Counted from the stretch's first letter, positions 1 through 8,731 are shown. The stretch is 64,000 nucleotides of DNA from Leisingera aquaemixtae (GCF_019801145.1 NZ_JAHVJQ010000003.1:1-64000); one strand, 5' to 3'. Notes: a model not told the origin generated them from the sequence alone. Made by a program: numbers and translations.

Positions 1-828
1 ATGTGAAGAATTTTAGAAAGCTGCCGACTGCAGAGAAGCGCGAAAAACATCAACTTCGATTGACGCGCCCTACCGCAGTACCGCCTTGCAGGCATTATAG
101 CCTTCAGTTTCCAGCCTACGACGCAGACCGAACAGCCTGGCCTGATTTCCTACATGTCAGCTTTGAGTAATGGTTCTCTTCACCTTCCAAGCTTCACTTT
201 TTCAGCCCTCTAATGTAGCGGGCAATGCGAAACACTCACCGTTGTTGCACTGATCAACCTGCCGCTTCCCGCCGAATGCATGGTGTTTCATAAATAGCCA
301 GCTTCGTGCGTACAACCGGGTCGGCACTACTGACAGGATCCTGTTCCACTCAACCTTCACCGCCTCAATCCTGGGCGAAAAAGGGGATCAACAGAATGGC
401 AGACTTTGTCATCTCGACTATTTGTGACCGCTTATCACAGATCGGGAGAGATTATCTCGCAGCTGCTGCGAATTCACACTTTCCGCCCTCGCTGCGGATT
501 GCCGCAGACAAAATGCGCAGATTGTCACCATTAAGGCAGCTTGCAGTGAAAATTCACTTTGCCCCGCTGTGCCGACCTTGCCGCGGACACTATTTTGCAG
601 TTGCAGCGAACTTCTCCTTTGAAGGGCCGCGTCGCAGCATCCGCATCGATGGCAAAGGTCCGGATGGGGCCGGTCATACTGGCTGTGACCTGTCATACCT
701 AATGGTTCACTGCACCGCGGAAATTGGGGCTCTGGACCTTGCTCCTTGAGCACGCTGTCCGGCCAGCTTGTCTTTAAACGGTATATGCTTCACGCTTGCC
801 CTGTAAACTCTAAGGAATATGCGTCTAA
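1..828. other. Intergenic stretch with a structured repeat copy
   Basis: I see no convincing gene in the first 828 bases. Short open frames exist on both strands, but they run across the dispersed repeat at about 480-690 and have no recognisable domain. The first 300 bases are richer in A/T and stop codons than the genes. A minus-strand reading near 85-150 looks like the tail of a protein but could not be assigned. Confidence 0.5.
480..690 (+). repeat. Dispersed intergenic repeat, family A, copy 1
   Basis: This stretch shares two segments with other places in the window. Bases 484-585 match 22684-22785 closely, and bases 605-680 match about 28975-29045 and 38801-38845. It contains perfect short hairpins: CTGCGG/CCGCAG at 492-507 and AGTGAA/TTCACT at 545-558. 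The first stem is kept in copy 2 although its loop differs, which suggests selection on structure rather than coding. Confidence 0.7.
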
Positions 829-1740
829 GTGGACTTCAACCAGATACGATACTTCCTTGCGCTCGCAGACACTCTCAATTTCACGCGGGCGGCGGAGCAG
901 TGTTTTGTCTCCCAGCCCGCGCTGACTCAGGCGATCAAGCGCCTGGAAACTGAGCTTGGCGGCGAGCTGATACGCAGGGACGGGCGGGAAAACGCTCTCA
1001 CCGATTTGGGCAAGTCACTGAGGGCGCATTTCGAGCAAATTGACCGTACGCGGCATTTGGTTCGGGCAACTGCAAAGGCCGTGAACGCAGGCGAAATCGC
1101 TGAACTCAACATCGGGCTGATGTGTACGATCGGGCCTGGTGTCCTGGCGCCGATGCTGAATGCGTTTCATGTCGCGCACCCTCTGGTGTCAATTGTCCTG
1201 CATGATGTCGCACCTGACGCAATTTCCGATCTCTTGCTGACCGGTGTGCTGGACGGCGCCTTTTGCGCGCGTCATGGGCCGCCGCATCCGCAGCTCAGCT
1301 ATGTCGAACTGTTCGAAGAGCCTTTGGTCATTGCCTTTCCGGAAGGCCACGCCTTTTCGCAGATGGATGCGGTTTCCCTGCGCGACATAGCCAAGCAGCA
1401 GTATGTGGAGCGGCTTCACTGCGAGTTCCGGGAAGAGGTCCTTGAGTACTACAAGGACCTTGATCTCGAGCTCGAAGTTGCTTTTCGCAGCCAGCGCGAA
1501 GACTGGATCCAGGGGATGGTCCGCAATGGTGTCGGCGTCTGCTGCATTCCGCGGTATTCGCTGTTGCGGCCCGAGTTGGACCACAGGCCGATTGTGGACC
1601 CGGCCTTGTCGCGAAAGGTTGCCTTTGCCACGGCGCAGCAATCTGAACAGCCGCCTGCACTGAAACTGCTTGCGGAATTGGCACGTGCGCATGACTGGCC
1701 GGTCTACGACTCTGAACAGCAGAAAGGGCCTGCGGCCTAA
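829..1740 (+). CDS. LysR-family transcriptional regulator (OxyR-like N-terminus)
   Basis: This 303-residue DNA-binding regulator has the LysR architecture. The winged helix-turn-helix lies at residues 1-60, with the recognition segment around SQPALTQAIKRLE, and a periplasmic-binding-protein-like effector domain follows from about residue 90. The start is a GTG preceded by AAGGA at 812-816. It lies upstream of, and on the same strand as, an MsrB-like gene, a DUF4331 gene and a P460-type gene, so it may control them in response to oxidants. The effector domain has several cysteines, but none was matched to the OxyR redox pair, so the OxyR label is only a similarity of the N-terminal region. Confidence 0.88.
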   Translation: MDFNQIRYFLALADTLNFTRAAEQCFVSQPALTQAIKRLETELGGELIRRDGRENALTDLGKSLRAHFEQIDRTRHLVRATAKAVNAGEIAELNIGLMCTIGPGVLAPMLNAFHVAHPLVSIVLHDVAPDAISDLLLTGVLDGAFCARHGPPHPQLSYVELFEEPLVIAFPEGHAFSQMDAVSLRDIAKQQYVERLHCEFREEVLEYYKDLDLELEVAFRSQREDWIQGMVRNGVGVCCIPRYSLLRPELDHRPIVDPALSRKVAFATAQQSEQPPALKLLAELARAHDWPVYDSEQQKGPAA

Positions 1741-1935
1741 CAAGGCAAGGCTCAGCGCCGATTGGACTGCTGTGCCCCTTTCGCCGGGCTGCCATAAGCA
1801 GTGCCTATTGAATAAGAACAACTGAATATTTCCGCGCGGCGTTGCCTTTGGCTACGGTTCAGCAGGCGGCAGAAAAGCTCTGCTTCAGCAGTAACCTGAA
1901 CCGAAAAGGATGGATAAGCCGCGGAGGTAGATCAG

Positions 1936-2355
1936 TTGCCCCGGAAATCTGCCAATAGGCCTGGCGCAGCCGGTTCGTGCATCACGCCGGAAGCAGCGTT
2001 TCAAAACGCCTTCTGGGATCACTGGGAAGCCGGTCTCTATGTTGATACGGCCAGCGGCATCCCGTTGTTCGCATCGGTTCACAAGTTCAGGTCCGGCAAC
2101 GGATGGCCTTGTTTCTTTGAGACGATTGCGGGTGAGGAAATCGGGGAAACGACGGAGCGCTCAGGCGGCATGATCCGTATCCAACTGCGGTGCCGGACGT
2201 CCGGCACGCATCTCGGGTATCTGTTTCTGGACGGGCCGGAACCGGCCGGGCTGAGCTACTGCATCAAGTCTTCGGCACTCCGCTTTGTGCCACAGGAAGA
2301 CCTTCAGGCGGAAGGCTGCGGGGAGTTCGCGCGCCTGTTTACGTCAGAGGCTTAG
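1936..2355 (+). CDS. MsrB-like (SelR domain) methionine-R-sulfoxide reductase, variant
   Basis: This 139-residue protein aligns over its length with MsrB, which reduces methionine-R-sulfoxide in oxidised proteins. Landmarks are GLYVDTASGIPLFAS, SGNGWPCF, THLGYLFLDGP and SYCIKSSALRFVP, where Cys109 occupies the catalytic position. The start is TTG with GGAGG eight bases upstream (1923-1927). Two features are unusual. The family motif HLGHVFPDGP reads HLGYLFLDGP, so a conserved histidine is a tyrosine. The CxxC zinc pairs of many MsrBs are not evident. It is followed 41 bases later by the DUF4331 gene, suggesting co-transcription. Activity is plausible but the histidine change makes it uncertain. 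Confidence 0.8.
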   Translation: MPRKSANRPGAAGSCITPEAAFQNAFWDHWEAGLYVDTASGIPLFASVHKFRSGNGWPCFFETIAGEEIGETTERSGGMIRIQLRCRTSGTHLGYLFLDGPEPAGLSYCIKSSALRFVPQEDLQAEGCGEFARLFTSEA

Positions 2356-2396
2356 GCGGAGCCCGGAATGTAAATTACAAATGGGAGAACGAAAGA

Positions 2397-3470
2397 ATGA
2401 AGACCAAATCAGAAAAGGCCGCCTTGAGCTTTGCGGCGGCCGCTGTGGCAGCCGTCAGCCTGTCCAGTGCATTGCAAGCATCAGGGCACTTCATTTCAGG
2501 GCTGCAGGACCAGTATCCGGCCTATGACCTCAATGACACCTATGTGTTTCAGTCCAGCAACGACGGGTTCACATCCTTTATCTCCTCGGCCAATCCCAGC
2601 CTGCCGGGCACGAACACATCGCCAGCAGGCGTCATCTTTGGCAATGAGGGGCTCTATAATCTCCACATTGCCCAGGATGGAGACTTCCAATCCGGTATGA
2701 CTCTGGTGTTTTCCTTTGAAGGAGAGAATGTCGAGGTCAGCAGAGCGGGTGCCCCCAATGCCGCCGTAGGAGAGGCAGGAGAGCCGCTGGGCAGCGGCAA
2801 GGTTGGCGACACCCTGGAGTTGCCGGATGGAATCCGGGTGTGGACCGGGCGCGGAGAGGAGCCGTTCTTTGGCAATGGCGTTGGCCTGGCCAAATTCAAC
2901 GCGGCCAAGCAGGCAGGCAACTTTGCCCCGGAAATCTTCCAGGAAGACGGTGATCTGTTCATCGGAGCAACCGCCAGTTTCATCGTCGTGGACGTCCCCA
3001 ACACTCTGCTAGGCGACGAAGTCAAAGTCTTCACCACCACAGCCGTGCCCTACAAGGACGAATGGAGCCAGGTCGACCGGCACGCCAATGTGCTGTTCCC
3101 CTATGTGTTCCTGGCTGACACTCCCGCCGTTCAGGAGGATCACGGCCAGCACCGCCCGGACCTTGATGTAGAGGAACGCCGCCAGGCCATTGTGAACAAT
3201 GTCTTCTGGGCGGTCTCCGCGTCACAGGCGGTCGAGGGAAATCCGGTGGAGTACGCGGGCAAGGTTGCCGATATGATCATGCCCGACGTGCTGACCTATA
3301 ACCCGGGCACCAAGGCAAGCTATGCGGTGGACGGCCTGAACGGGCGGGCGCTGCAGGATGACGCGATGAACACGGTTCTGCATCTCATGACCGGAGTTGC
3401 AATTGACGATAACGCCGACGATGCCAAGCGCTATACGGATCAGTTTCCGTACATCGTCCCTGTGAACTGA
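2397..3470 (+). CDS. Secreted DUF4331 family protein
   Basis: This 357-residue protein has a cleavable-looking signal peptide (MKTKSEKAALSFAAAAVAAV, ending near residue 30). DUF4331 landmarks follow: DLNDTYVFQSSNDG near the start, RVWTGRGEEPFF in the middle, and NGRALQDDAMNTVLHL with FPYIV at the end. The ATG at 2397 was chosen because the longer open frame from 2190 overlaps the msrB gene and lacks a signal peptide. The family has no firmly assigned biochemical role and is exported. Its place between an MsrB-like and a P460-type gene suggests a periplasmic function in the same process. Confidence 0.85.
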   Translation: MKTKSEKAALSFAAAAVAAVSLSSALQASGHFISGLQDQYPAYDLNDTYVFQSSNDGFTSFISSANPSLPGTNTSPAGVIFGNEGLYNLHIAQDGDFQSGMTLVFSFEGENVEVSRAGAPNAAVGEAGEPLGSGKVGDTLELPDGIRVWTGRGEEPFFGNGVGLAKFNAAKQAGNFAPEIFQEDGDLFIGATASFIVVDVPNTLLGDEVKVFTTTAVPYKDEWSQVDRHANVLFPYVFLADTPAVQEDHGQHRPDLDVEERRQAIVNNVFWAVSASQAVEGNPVEYAGKVADMIMPDVLTYNPGTKASYAVDGLNGRALQDDAMNTVLHLMTGVAIDDNADDAKRYTDQFPYIVPVN

Positions 3471-3552
3471 TTTAACCAAATCCGTGACTGCCTTGCCTCC
3501 AGGCCGCTCTGTTGGTGCTGGCCAGAGGCAGGCGGCACCTGGAGGGAAATCC

Positions 3553-4122
3553 ATGAAGATCCTTGTTTGGTCAGCCATTCTGCTGGCATGCGGCACTGCT
3601 GCGGCCAGTGCCGAAGATCCGGCAAAACTGCCCGTTCCGTTTAACGCTGATGGAACCGTCAACCTGCCGCAAAACTACCGGCAATGGGTCAACGTTGGCA
3701 CCACGCTGCTGCCGAAGGGAGAGGTGAACATAATCGACGGACAGCCCATCGCAGCAAGCGAGTATATCGACACTTATGTCGAGCCTCAGTCGTTTGCCGT
3801 CTACATGGAAACCGGAATCTGGCCGGATGGCACGCAGATCGTCAAGGAATTCACCGCAACACAGGACGCCGCACCGGATGAAGTGCTTGTGGAAAGCCAC
3901 TACACCGGCCTTGCGATGCTGATAAAGGATACCGAACGGTTCCCCGCAGAGACTGGTCACCTCGGCTACTTCAACTTCGGCCATCACAGCGAACCATATG
4001 AGCGGACCGCGTCGCTGCTGCCAAGGGAACAGTGCTCCTCATGCCATGAGGCGCTTGCCGCCGATCAGCAGTTCATTTTCGCGGATCATCACATCGGGCT
4101 TCAGCGCAAGTCGACGGAGTAA
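3553..4122 (+). CDS. Cytochrome P460 family protein, periplasmic
   Basis: This 189-residue protein has a signal peptide ending at about residue 20 (AAASAEDP) and a single c-type haem attachment motif CSSCH at residues 161-165. The body resembles cytochrome P460 proteins, which oxidise hydroxylamine or NO-type nitrogen compounds in nitrifiers and methanotrophs. Many relatives elsewhere have unknown substrates. GGAGGG at 3541-3546 supports the ATG at 3553 over an upstream start at 3484. It is the last gene of the LysR-MsrB-DUF4331 set, 82 bases after the DUF4331 gene. Whether the P460 lysine cross-link forms cannot be seen from sequence. Confidence 0.8.
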   Translation: MKILVWSAILLACGTAAASAEDPAKLPVPFNADGTVNLPQNYRQWVNVGTTLLPKGEVNIIDGQPIAASEYIDTYVEPQSFAVYMETGIWPDGTQIVKEFTATQDAAPDEVLVESHYTGLAMLIKDTERFPAETGHLGYFNFGHHSEPYERTASLLPREQCSSCHEALAADQQFIFADHHIGLQRKSTE

Positions 4123-4154
4123 TCTCCAAAGCCGCCAAATGTTACGATTTCTCC

Positions 4155-4184
4155 GATAGCCCGGATGGCTCCAGTGAGGCTATC
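4155..4184 (+). terminator. Hairpin downstream of the P460-type gene
   Basis: GATAGCC at 4155-4161 pairs with GGCTATC at 4178-4184. It lies 33 bases after the P460 stop codon and has no T-run, so it could equally be a processing or stability hairpin. Confidence 0.4.
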
Positions 4185-4366
4185 TGCCCCGCAAGAAAAC
4201 GCTGCGCTACGCACCAACGTCAGGTTTGGCAGGCCGCGATGCAGCGTATCGCTTGCTGGTCGAGCGGCAGGAAAGGGCCGTCTTTTCGGTGGATTTTGCC
4301 GCCATTGCGCAGATGTTGCGTGGTAACGAGGTTAGCTGTGAGGCCAATTTACCGGAATCGAACCAT

Positions 4367-4800
4367 TCAAAATGGGTTCAGCGCTTCGGGCCAGCGCCTG
4401 GGATGTTCGGTAATCACCAGCAACACATCCGCCCCGATCAGCGCCTTGCGCGCATCCTGGATCATTCGCAAATTCAGACTGTTGATTTCTGCCGCCGAGA
4501 CCGGGCGGCCGGGATTGTAATAGACCGTCACCAAGAAAGTACGCCCAAGTTTGGTGACCGACATGTCCTGCAGCGCGCCGCCATCCTCGGCGATTGCAGA
4601 ACGCAGGCTTCGCCGGGCTGCAGCGACACTCTCAGGGCTAGTGCTGGCACCGGCCGGTCGCCCAGCCCACCGCGAAAATCCCGAACATAGGAACCGATCG
4701 CCAGCAGACAAAGCAGCAGGACAGTCGCTGAATCACCCACCGGTGCGACCGGCGCCAGCGGACCATCCCGGAACAAGTAGATGGCGCCCAGAGCGCGCAA
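4367..4800 (-). pseudogene. Cation diffusion facilitator-like remnant, frameshifted
   Basis: Two overlapping minus-strand frames together resemble the end of a CDF-type cation efflux transporter. The upstream frame carries a membrane segment (DSATVLLLCLLAIGSYVRDF). The downstream frame carries a cytoplasmic ferredoxin-like tail (ESVAAARRSLRSAI through VLLVITEHPRRW) ending in a stop at 4367. The frame changes near 4635, and most of the membrane domain is missing on the upstream side. No intact start is visible, so it is called a decayed fragment. The family assignment rests on the tail and one membrane segment only. Confidence 0.5.
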
Positions 4801-4898
4801 TAAGTCCTTGGCAGATTTCGTACGGGCGCTATCAGAAGAAAACTGGTACGCTGCCGGTGGCGCAAAAGACCTGGTACTGCTCGCAGCAATGTTTTCCT

Positions 4899-5813
4899 TC
4901 ACTCTTTCGGGCCTATGCCAGCGGCCATATATTCAAGCAGCTCGAGGCAGCGTTGAGCGGACGGGTTGCCCCGACCGAACCGGGTAAGCTTTGCATAGAG
5001 TCGGGTGTTTCTTGAGTGCCAATCCACGGGCATTTCAACCAAGGACCCCCTAGCAAGATAGGAATCGGCAAAGCTGCGCCAGCCCAGTCCCAGGCCGGCG
5101 CCGGCCGCAGCGGCCTCCAGCAGATAGACGTAGCTGTCGAACTCCTCTCTGATCTTCCAGCCAGAAAAGTCAGGATGTGCCCGTTGCCAGTCCCGCCAAG
5201 TCATCCAGCCGAAATTGTCCTTGCTCAATTCCAGCAGCGGCGGAGGGGCACTGGAACTTTCGAGCGCTTCTTTCGCCTGCTCGACCAGTTCAAGCGTGCC
5301 GACCGGTTTGACTTCCTCCTCGCAAACCACGACGTGCTCTTCCGCCGGAGGGAGTGATGAGTACTCGAACACGATATCAGCTCCAGTATCTATTGCCGAC
5401 CGGGTGAGGTTGTATTCTGCGGTCAGCAGGCGCAGCTCAACCTCCGGACCCAGAGCTTTTCGCAACTGGCCGTGGCGCGGCATCAGCAAAAGATGTGAAA
5501 CCGAATGCGAACAGACCAGGGTGACCAGTTTCCCGGTCCGCGCTAGGCTGCGGACCGAATCCTGCAGCATGTCGAGGCTCTGTACCATCCCAGCATAGAA
5601 TTGCTGCCCCTTTCTTGTGAGGCGGATGGGTGAGCTTCCGCGGTCAAATAGCAGGGTGCCGAAGCGGATTTCGAGATTGCGGATATGGCGGCTTATGGCG
5701 GGCTGTGACGTGTTGAGCTCCTCCGCCGCGCGGGCAAACCCCTGAAGGCGGGCCGCCGCTTCGAATGCAGCCAGCGCGTTGAAGGAGGGGAGAGAGTATT
5801 TCCGTTCCGGCAT
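4899..5813 (-). CDS. LysR-family regulator (GcvA-like)
   Basis: This 304-residue LysR-type regulator has an N-terminal helix-turn-helix (SLPSFNALAAFEAAARLQGF, then SQPAISRHIRNLE) and a substrate-binding effector domain. The LPSFNALAAFEAAARL opening is typical of the GcvA/AmpR branch. The ATG at 5813 matches the family start, and a 12-residue longer form from 5849 is possible. It is divergent from the gene at 5919 with about 105 bases between starts, the usual arrangement for a LysR protein and its target. The target would then be the racemase-superfamily/sulfotransferase/FrhB operon. Confidence 0.88.
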   Translation of the reverse strand: MPERKYSLPSFNALAAFEAAARLQGFARAAEELNTSQPAISRHIRNLEIRFGTLLFDRGSSPIRLTRKGQQFYAGMVQSLDMLQDSVRSLARTGKLVTLVCSHSVSHLLLMPRHGQLRKALGPEVELRLLTAEYNLTRSAIDTGADIVFEYSSLPPAEEHVVVCEEEVKPVGTLELVEQAKEALESSSAPPPLLELSKDNFGWMTWRDWQRAHPDFSGWKIREEFDSYVYLLEAAAAGAGLGLGWRSFADSYLARGSLVEMPVDWHSRNTRLYAKLTRFGRGNPSAQRCLELLEYMAAGIGPKE

Positions 5814-5918
5814 ATCAGTTTCGATATGTCGCCATGGACGCAAAAGCAATGGAAATCCGCGGGAATCCTAGGGAATCTCCTGTGTGAAAGACACCTTAAC
5901 CGACCGGCAGATTGCAGC

Positions 5919-6755
5919 ATGGACGACTACGAAAAACCACGTAAATGGGCGGACCCCAAGGTAAAGCTCTTCCCGCACCAGGTGGGCTTTACCTGCCCGC
6001 CGCATGACTTCGATGCAGCCCCCTCGGACTTCCTCCGCATGGCGCCGCGCAGTGTCGGCGCCCACGGCTGGATGCTGCATGTGCCAGATTATGCGCACCG
6101 GCTGGACCAGCGGAAACGGAACTTCGGCATGCTTGAGGATTTTCTGGAATGCATGGCGAACAATGGTGCCGATGTTTGCGGCCAGGTGGGGTCGAATTGG
6201 GTGCATGCCTCCGGCCTTGGGGTCGAAGGGATCCGCCAGCACTGCGAAATGTTGAGCGATAAATACGAGACCCCGTTTCACATGGCCGGCTACGCAATTG
6301 TCGAAGCCCTGCGTGCAAGCAATGTCGAGAAGGTGGCGCTGAATGCCTGCTACCATCCTGCCAGCTGGTATCAGGGTACCGTCAGTTTCCTGAAAGAAGC
6401 CGGATTCGACGTGATCTGGGCCGGGAACTTCTACGATCAGGGCTGGTTCGCCTCGCAGCAGGAGGTCGACGACTGCATCTGGTGTTTCGACGAAGAGCTG
6501 ATCTGGAAGTCCTTCGATTATACAGCCGAACAGGCGCCCAGTGCCGACGCCTACCTGATCAACGGGATGAGCAATTACCGCCGCCCCTCGGACGGGATTG
6601 CGCAGCGCCCGGTCCACTATGCCGCTGCGCTGGAAGAGCGCTTGGGGAAACCGGTCATCGGCCATGACATTGCTCTCTACTGGCGGATTTTCAAAACCCT
6701 CGGCATTGCGCCGGAAACCGAACAGGGCAGCTTGCTCTCCTCACTGAAAGACTGA
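5919..6755 (+). CDS. Asp/Glu racemase-superfamily protein (maleate isomerase/arylmalonate decarboxylase-like)
   Basis: This 278-residue protein has the repeated alpha/beta half-domains of the maleate isomerase and arylmalonate decarboxylase group. The first catalytic-type cysteine is Cys87 in ADVCGQVGSNWVHASG. The equivalent second cysteine, expected in a segment like ISCTN, appears to be replaced: here it reads YLINGMSNYRR. That pattern differs from two-cysteine isomerases and racemases, and also from AMDase, which keeps the second cysteine. The substrate is therefore unknown. The start is uncertain, because an in-frame start at 5826 would overlap the divergent LysR gene. It is followed after 2 bases by the sulfotransferase-like gene. 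Confidence 0.7.
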   Translation: MDDYEKPRKWADPKVKLFPHQVGFTCPPHDFDAAPSDFLRMAPRSVGAHGWMLHVPDYAHRLDQRKRNFGMLEDFLECMANNGADVCGQVGSNWVHASGLGVEGIRQHCEMLSDKYETPFHMAGYAIVEALRASNVEKVALNACYHPASWYQGTVSFLKEAGFDVIWAGNFYDQGWFASQQEVDDCIWCFDEELIWKSFDYTAEQAPSADAYLINGMSNYRRPSDGIAQRPVHYAAALEERLGKPVIGHDIALYWRIFKTLGIAPETEQGSLLSSLKD

Positions 6756-6757
6756 CC

Positions 6758-7513
6758 ATGCACAAGATCGTTGCCCTCTGGGCCATTCCCCGCTCCATCT
6801 CCACCGCCTTCGAATGGATGATGCGGCAGCGCGGGGATCTGGACTGCCTGCACGAACCTTTTGGCGAAGCCTGGTATCAGGGCGAGGACCCTCTGTGGCC
6901 GCGGTTCAGGGAAGGCGAAAAGACAACGCCCGGTCTGACACTGGACAGTGTGTGGGATGATATCCGGGAGCGGGCGCGTAAAGGTCCGGTCTTCCTCAAG
7001 GACTTTCCGCATTACATCAATCACATGTGGGACGCGGAGTTCCTGTCGCATTTTACCCATGCTTTTCTGATCCGCGATCCGGCCAAAACCATCACATCGA
7101 TGCACCACAAGTGGCCCGACTTTGATGAGCTGGAAGTGGGATTTCCCGAGCAGCGGGCCCTGTTCGATCTGCTGACGGCGCTGAATGGCACAACCCCGCC
7201 GGTTGTCGACAGTGACGATCTACTGGAATGCCCGGAGGAGATGACACGGGCCTTCTGCGATGCAGTTGGCATCCCCTTCATTCAAGAGGCGCTGAGCTGG
7301 GAAGCGGGGGGCGACCCTTCCGCCCACAGCTGGTGGGACGGCGGGTCCTTTCATGCGAACCTGGCCAAATCAACCGGGCTAACACCTCAGAAACGCAAAT
7401 ACATCGACCTGCAGGACTCGCCGGAACGGGTCCGCCGGGTGCACCGCCGGATGAGGCCGCACTACGAACACCTGTACAAGCACCGCCTGCGTGTGCTGCC
7501 ATCCACAGGTTAA
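6758..7513 (+). CDS. Sulfotransferase family protein
   Basis: This 251-residue protein opens with a phosphosulfate-binding type loop (IVALWAIPRSISTAFEWMM). A second binding region, FLIRDPAKTITSMH, matches the 3'-phosphate motif of PAPS-dependent sulfotransferases. Such enzymes transfer sulfate from PAPS to alcohols or amines, although many bacterial members are uncharacterised. The gene starts 2 bases after the preceding stop and is followed 18 bases later by the FrhB-type gene, so the three are probably one operon. The substrate is not predictable from sequence. Confidence 0.78.
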   Translation: MHKIVALWAIPRSISTAFEWMMRQRGDLDCLHEPFGEAWYQGEDPLWPRFREGEKTTPGLTLDSVWDDIRERARKGPVFLKDFPHYINHMWDAEFLSHFTHAFLIRDPAKTITSMHHKWPDFDELEVGFPEQRALFDLLTALNGTTPPVVDSDDLLECPEEMTRAFCDAVGIPFIQEALSWEAGGDPSAHSWWDGGSFHANLAKSTGLTPQKRKYIDLQDSPERVRRVHRRMRPHYEHLYKHRLRVLPSTG

Positions 7514-7531
7514 AGCAGGAGTATTTGGAGG

Positions 7532-8731
7532 ATGCGGCAGCCCGGTTCAGTGAAAGAAGTCGTCGAAGCCGGCCTATGCATCGGCTGCGGGCTGTGCGAG
7601 GCGCTGGCGCCGGAATGCTGGAAAATGGCCTACACGCCGCAAGGCCGCCTGCGCCCTTCCCGGATCGGCCCGGGGTCCGATGCCGCAATACTAAAGGCCT
7701 GCCCGGGGGCCGTTGCCCGTCCCAACGGCGAAACCGCCCCGCTCGGGGACGCAGTCTGGGGCGGCTACCACCGGATGCAGGAGGCCTGGGCCGGCGATCC
7801 GGACACCCGGTTCCGGGCGGCGACGGGCGGGGTCCTGACCGCGCTTGCCGCGCACCTGCTTCGGTCCGGCGAGGCACGTTTCATCCTGCATTGCGCCGCC
7901 GACCCGCAAGCGCCGATACGATCGGTCTGGTGCCTCAGCGGCACGCCCGGCCAGCTCTTGCAGCGCGCAGGATCGCGCTATGGCCCAAGCGACACGCTGG
8001 CCGGGCTGCAAGCGGCGCTTGACCGCGACGAGCCTTTTGCCGTTATTGCTAAACCCTGCGATGCCGGCGCGCTGCGCGAAGTTGCTAAATCCGATCAGCG
8101 GCTGGCCCGCAACCTCGTGGCCGTTCTCGTCATGGTTTGCGGCGGCGCATCGGATCTGGGCAAGTCGCAAGCCGTGCTCGATGAATATAAGCTGTCCGAA
8201 ACGGACGTCGCACTGTTCCGCTACCGGGGCCACGGCAACCCCGGGCCGACACGGATCGAAACGCACGACGGCCGCGCCTTCCAGAAAACCTATGGCGAGA
8301 TGTGGGCGGATGAAAGCGGCTGGCGCATCCAGACCCGCTGCAAGATCTGTCCCGATGCCTTGGGGGAAGCCGCGGATGTAGCAGCCGCGGATATATGGCC
8401 GGATGCCAGCCCTGATGGCGATGACGACGGCTTCAACGGGGTGATCACACGGACAGCGGCCGGCGAACAGCTCTTCCGTGCCGCGAGCGAAGCAGGGAGC
8501 CTGATCGCCGGCGCAGACATCACCCCCCGCCAGTTCGACGCCTTTCAGCCGCATCAGGTCCGCAAGAAACACGCCTTGGCCGCGCGGCTCAGAGGCATGG
8601 CCGCCGCAGGCTCCCCGGTATATGAGCATGAAGGTCTAAGGCTGGAAACTCTCGACACCCACGATGCCCAGGAGGAGATGGGAACCCTGCAGCGTGTCCG
8701 CGGTGGCAAGTTCCATGAAGAACTTCCGTAG
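7532..8731 (+). CDS. FrhB/FdhB-type coenzyme F420 hydrogenase beta-subunit family iron-sulfur protein
   Basis: This 399-residue protein has an N-terminal 4Fe-4S-type motif CIGCGLC (with a later Cys in PECW). An FrhB_FdhB N-terminal domain follows, and then a C-terminal domain with TRCKICPDALGEAADVAAAD, which matches the family CxxC...AD signature. Family members carry FAD and Fe-S centres and move electrons to or from F420, ferredoxin or organic substrates. Homologues in bacteria without F420 are common and poorly understood. It is the third gene of the operon, so it may supply reducing or oxidising equivalents to the small-molecule chemistry done by its neighbours. Confidence 0.8.
   Translation: MRQPGSVKEVVEAGLCIGCGLCEALAPECWKMAYTPQGRLRPSRIGPGSDAAILKACPGAVARPNGETAPLGDAVWGGYHRMQEAWAGDPDTRFRAATGGVLTALAAHLLRSGEARFILHCAADPQAPIRSVWCLSGTPGQLLQRAGSRYGPSDTLAGLQAALDRDEPFAVIAKPCDAGALREVAKSDQRLARNLVAVLVMVCGGASDLGKSQAVLDEYKLSETDVALFRYRGHGNPGPTRIETHDGRAFQKTYGEMWADESGWRIQTRCKICPDALGEAADVAAADIWPDASPDGDDDGFNGVITRTAAGEQLFRAASEAGSLIAGADITPRQFDAFQPHQVRKKHALAARLRGMAAAGSPVYEHEGLRLETLDTHDAQEEMGTLQRVRGGKFHEELP

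Noticed and set aside
306-753. Overlapping open frames on both strands (147 and 111 residues)
   Set aside because: They run through repeat A1, have no domain or ribosome site, and the repeat structure explains their length.
2190-2396. N-terminal extension of the DUF4331 frame
   Set aside because: It overlaps the msrB gene and a signal peptide begins exactly at 2397.
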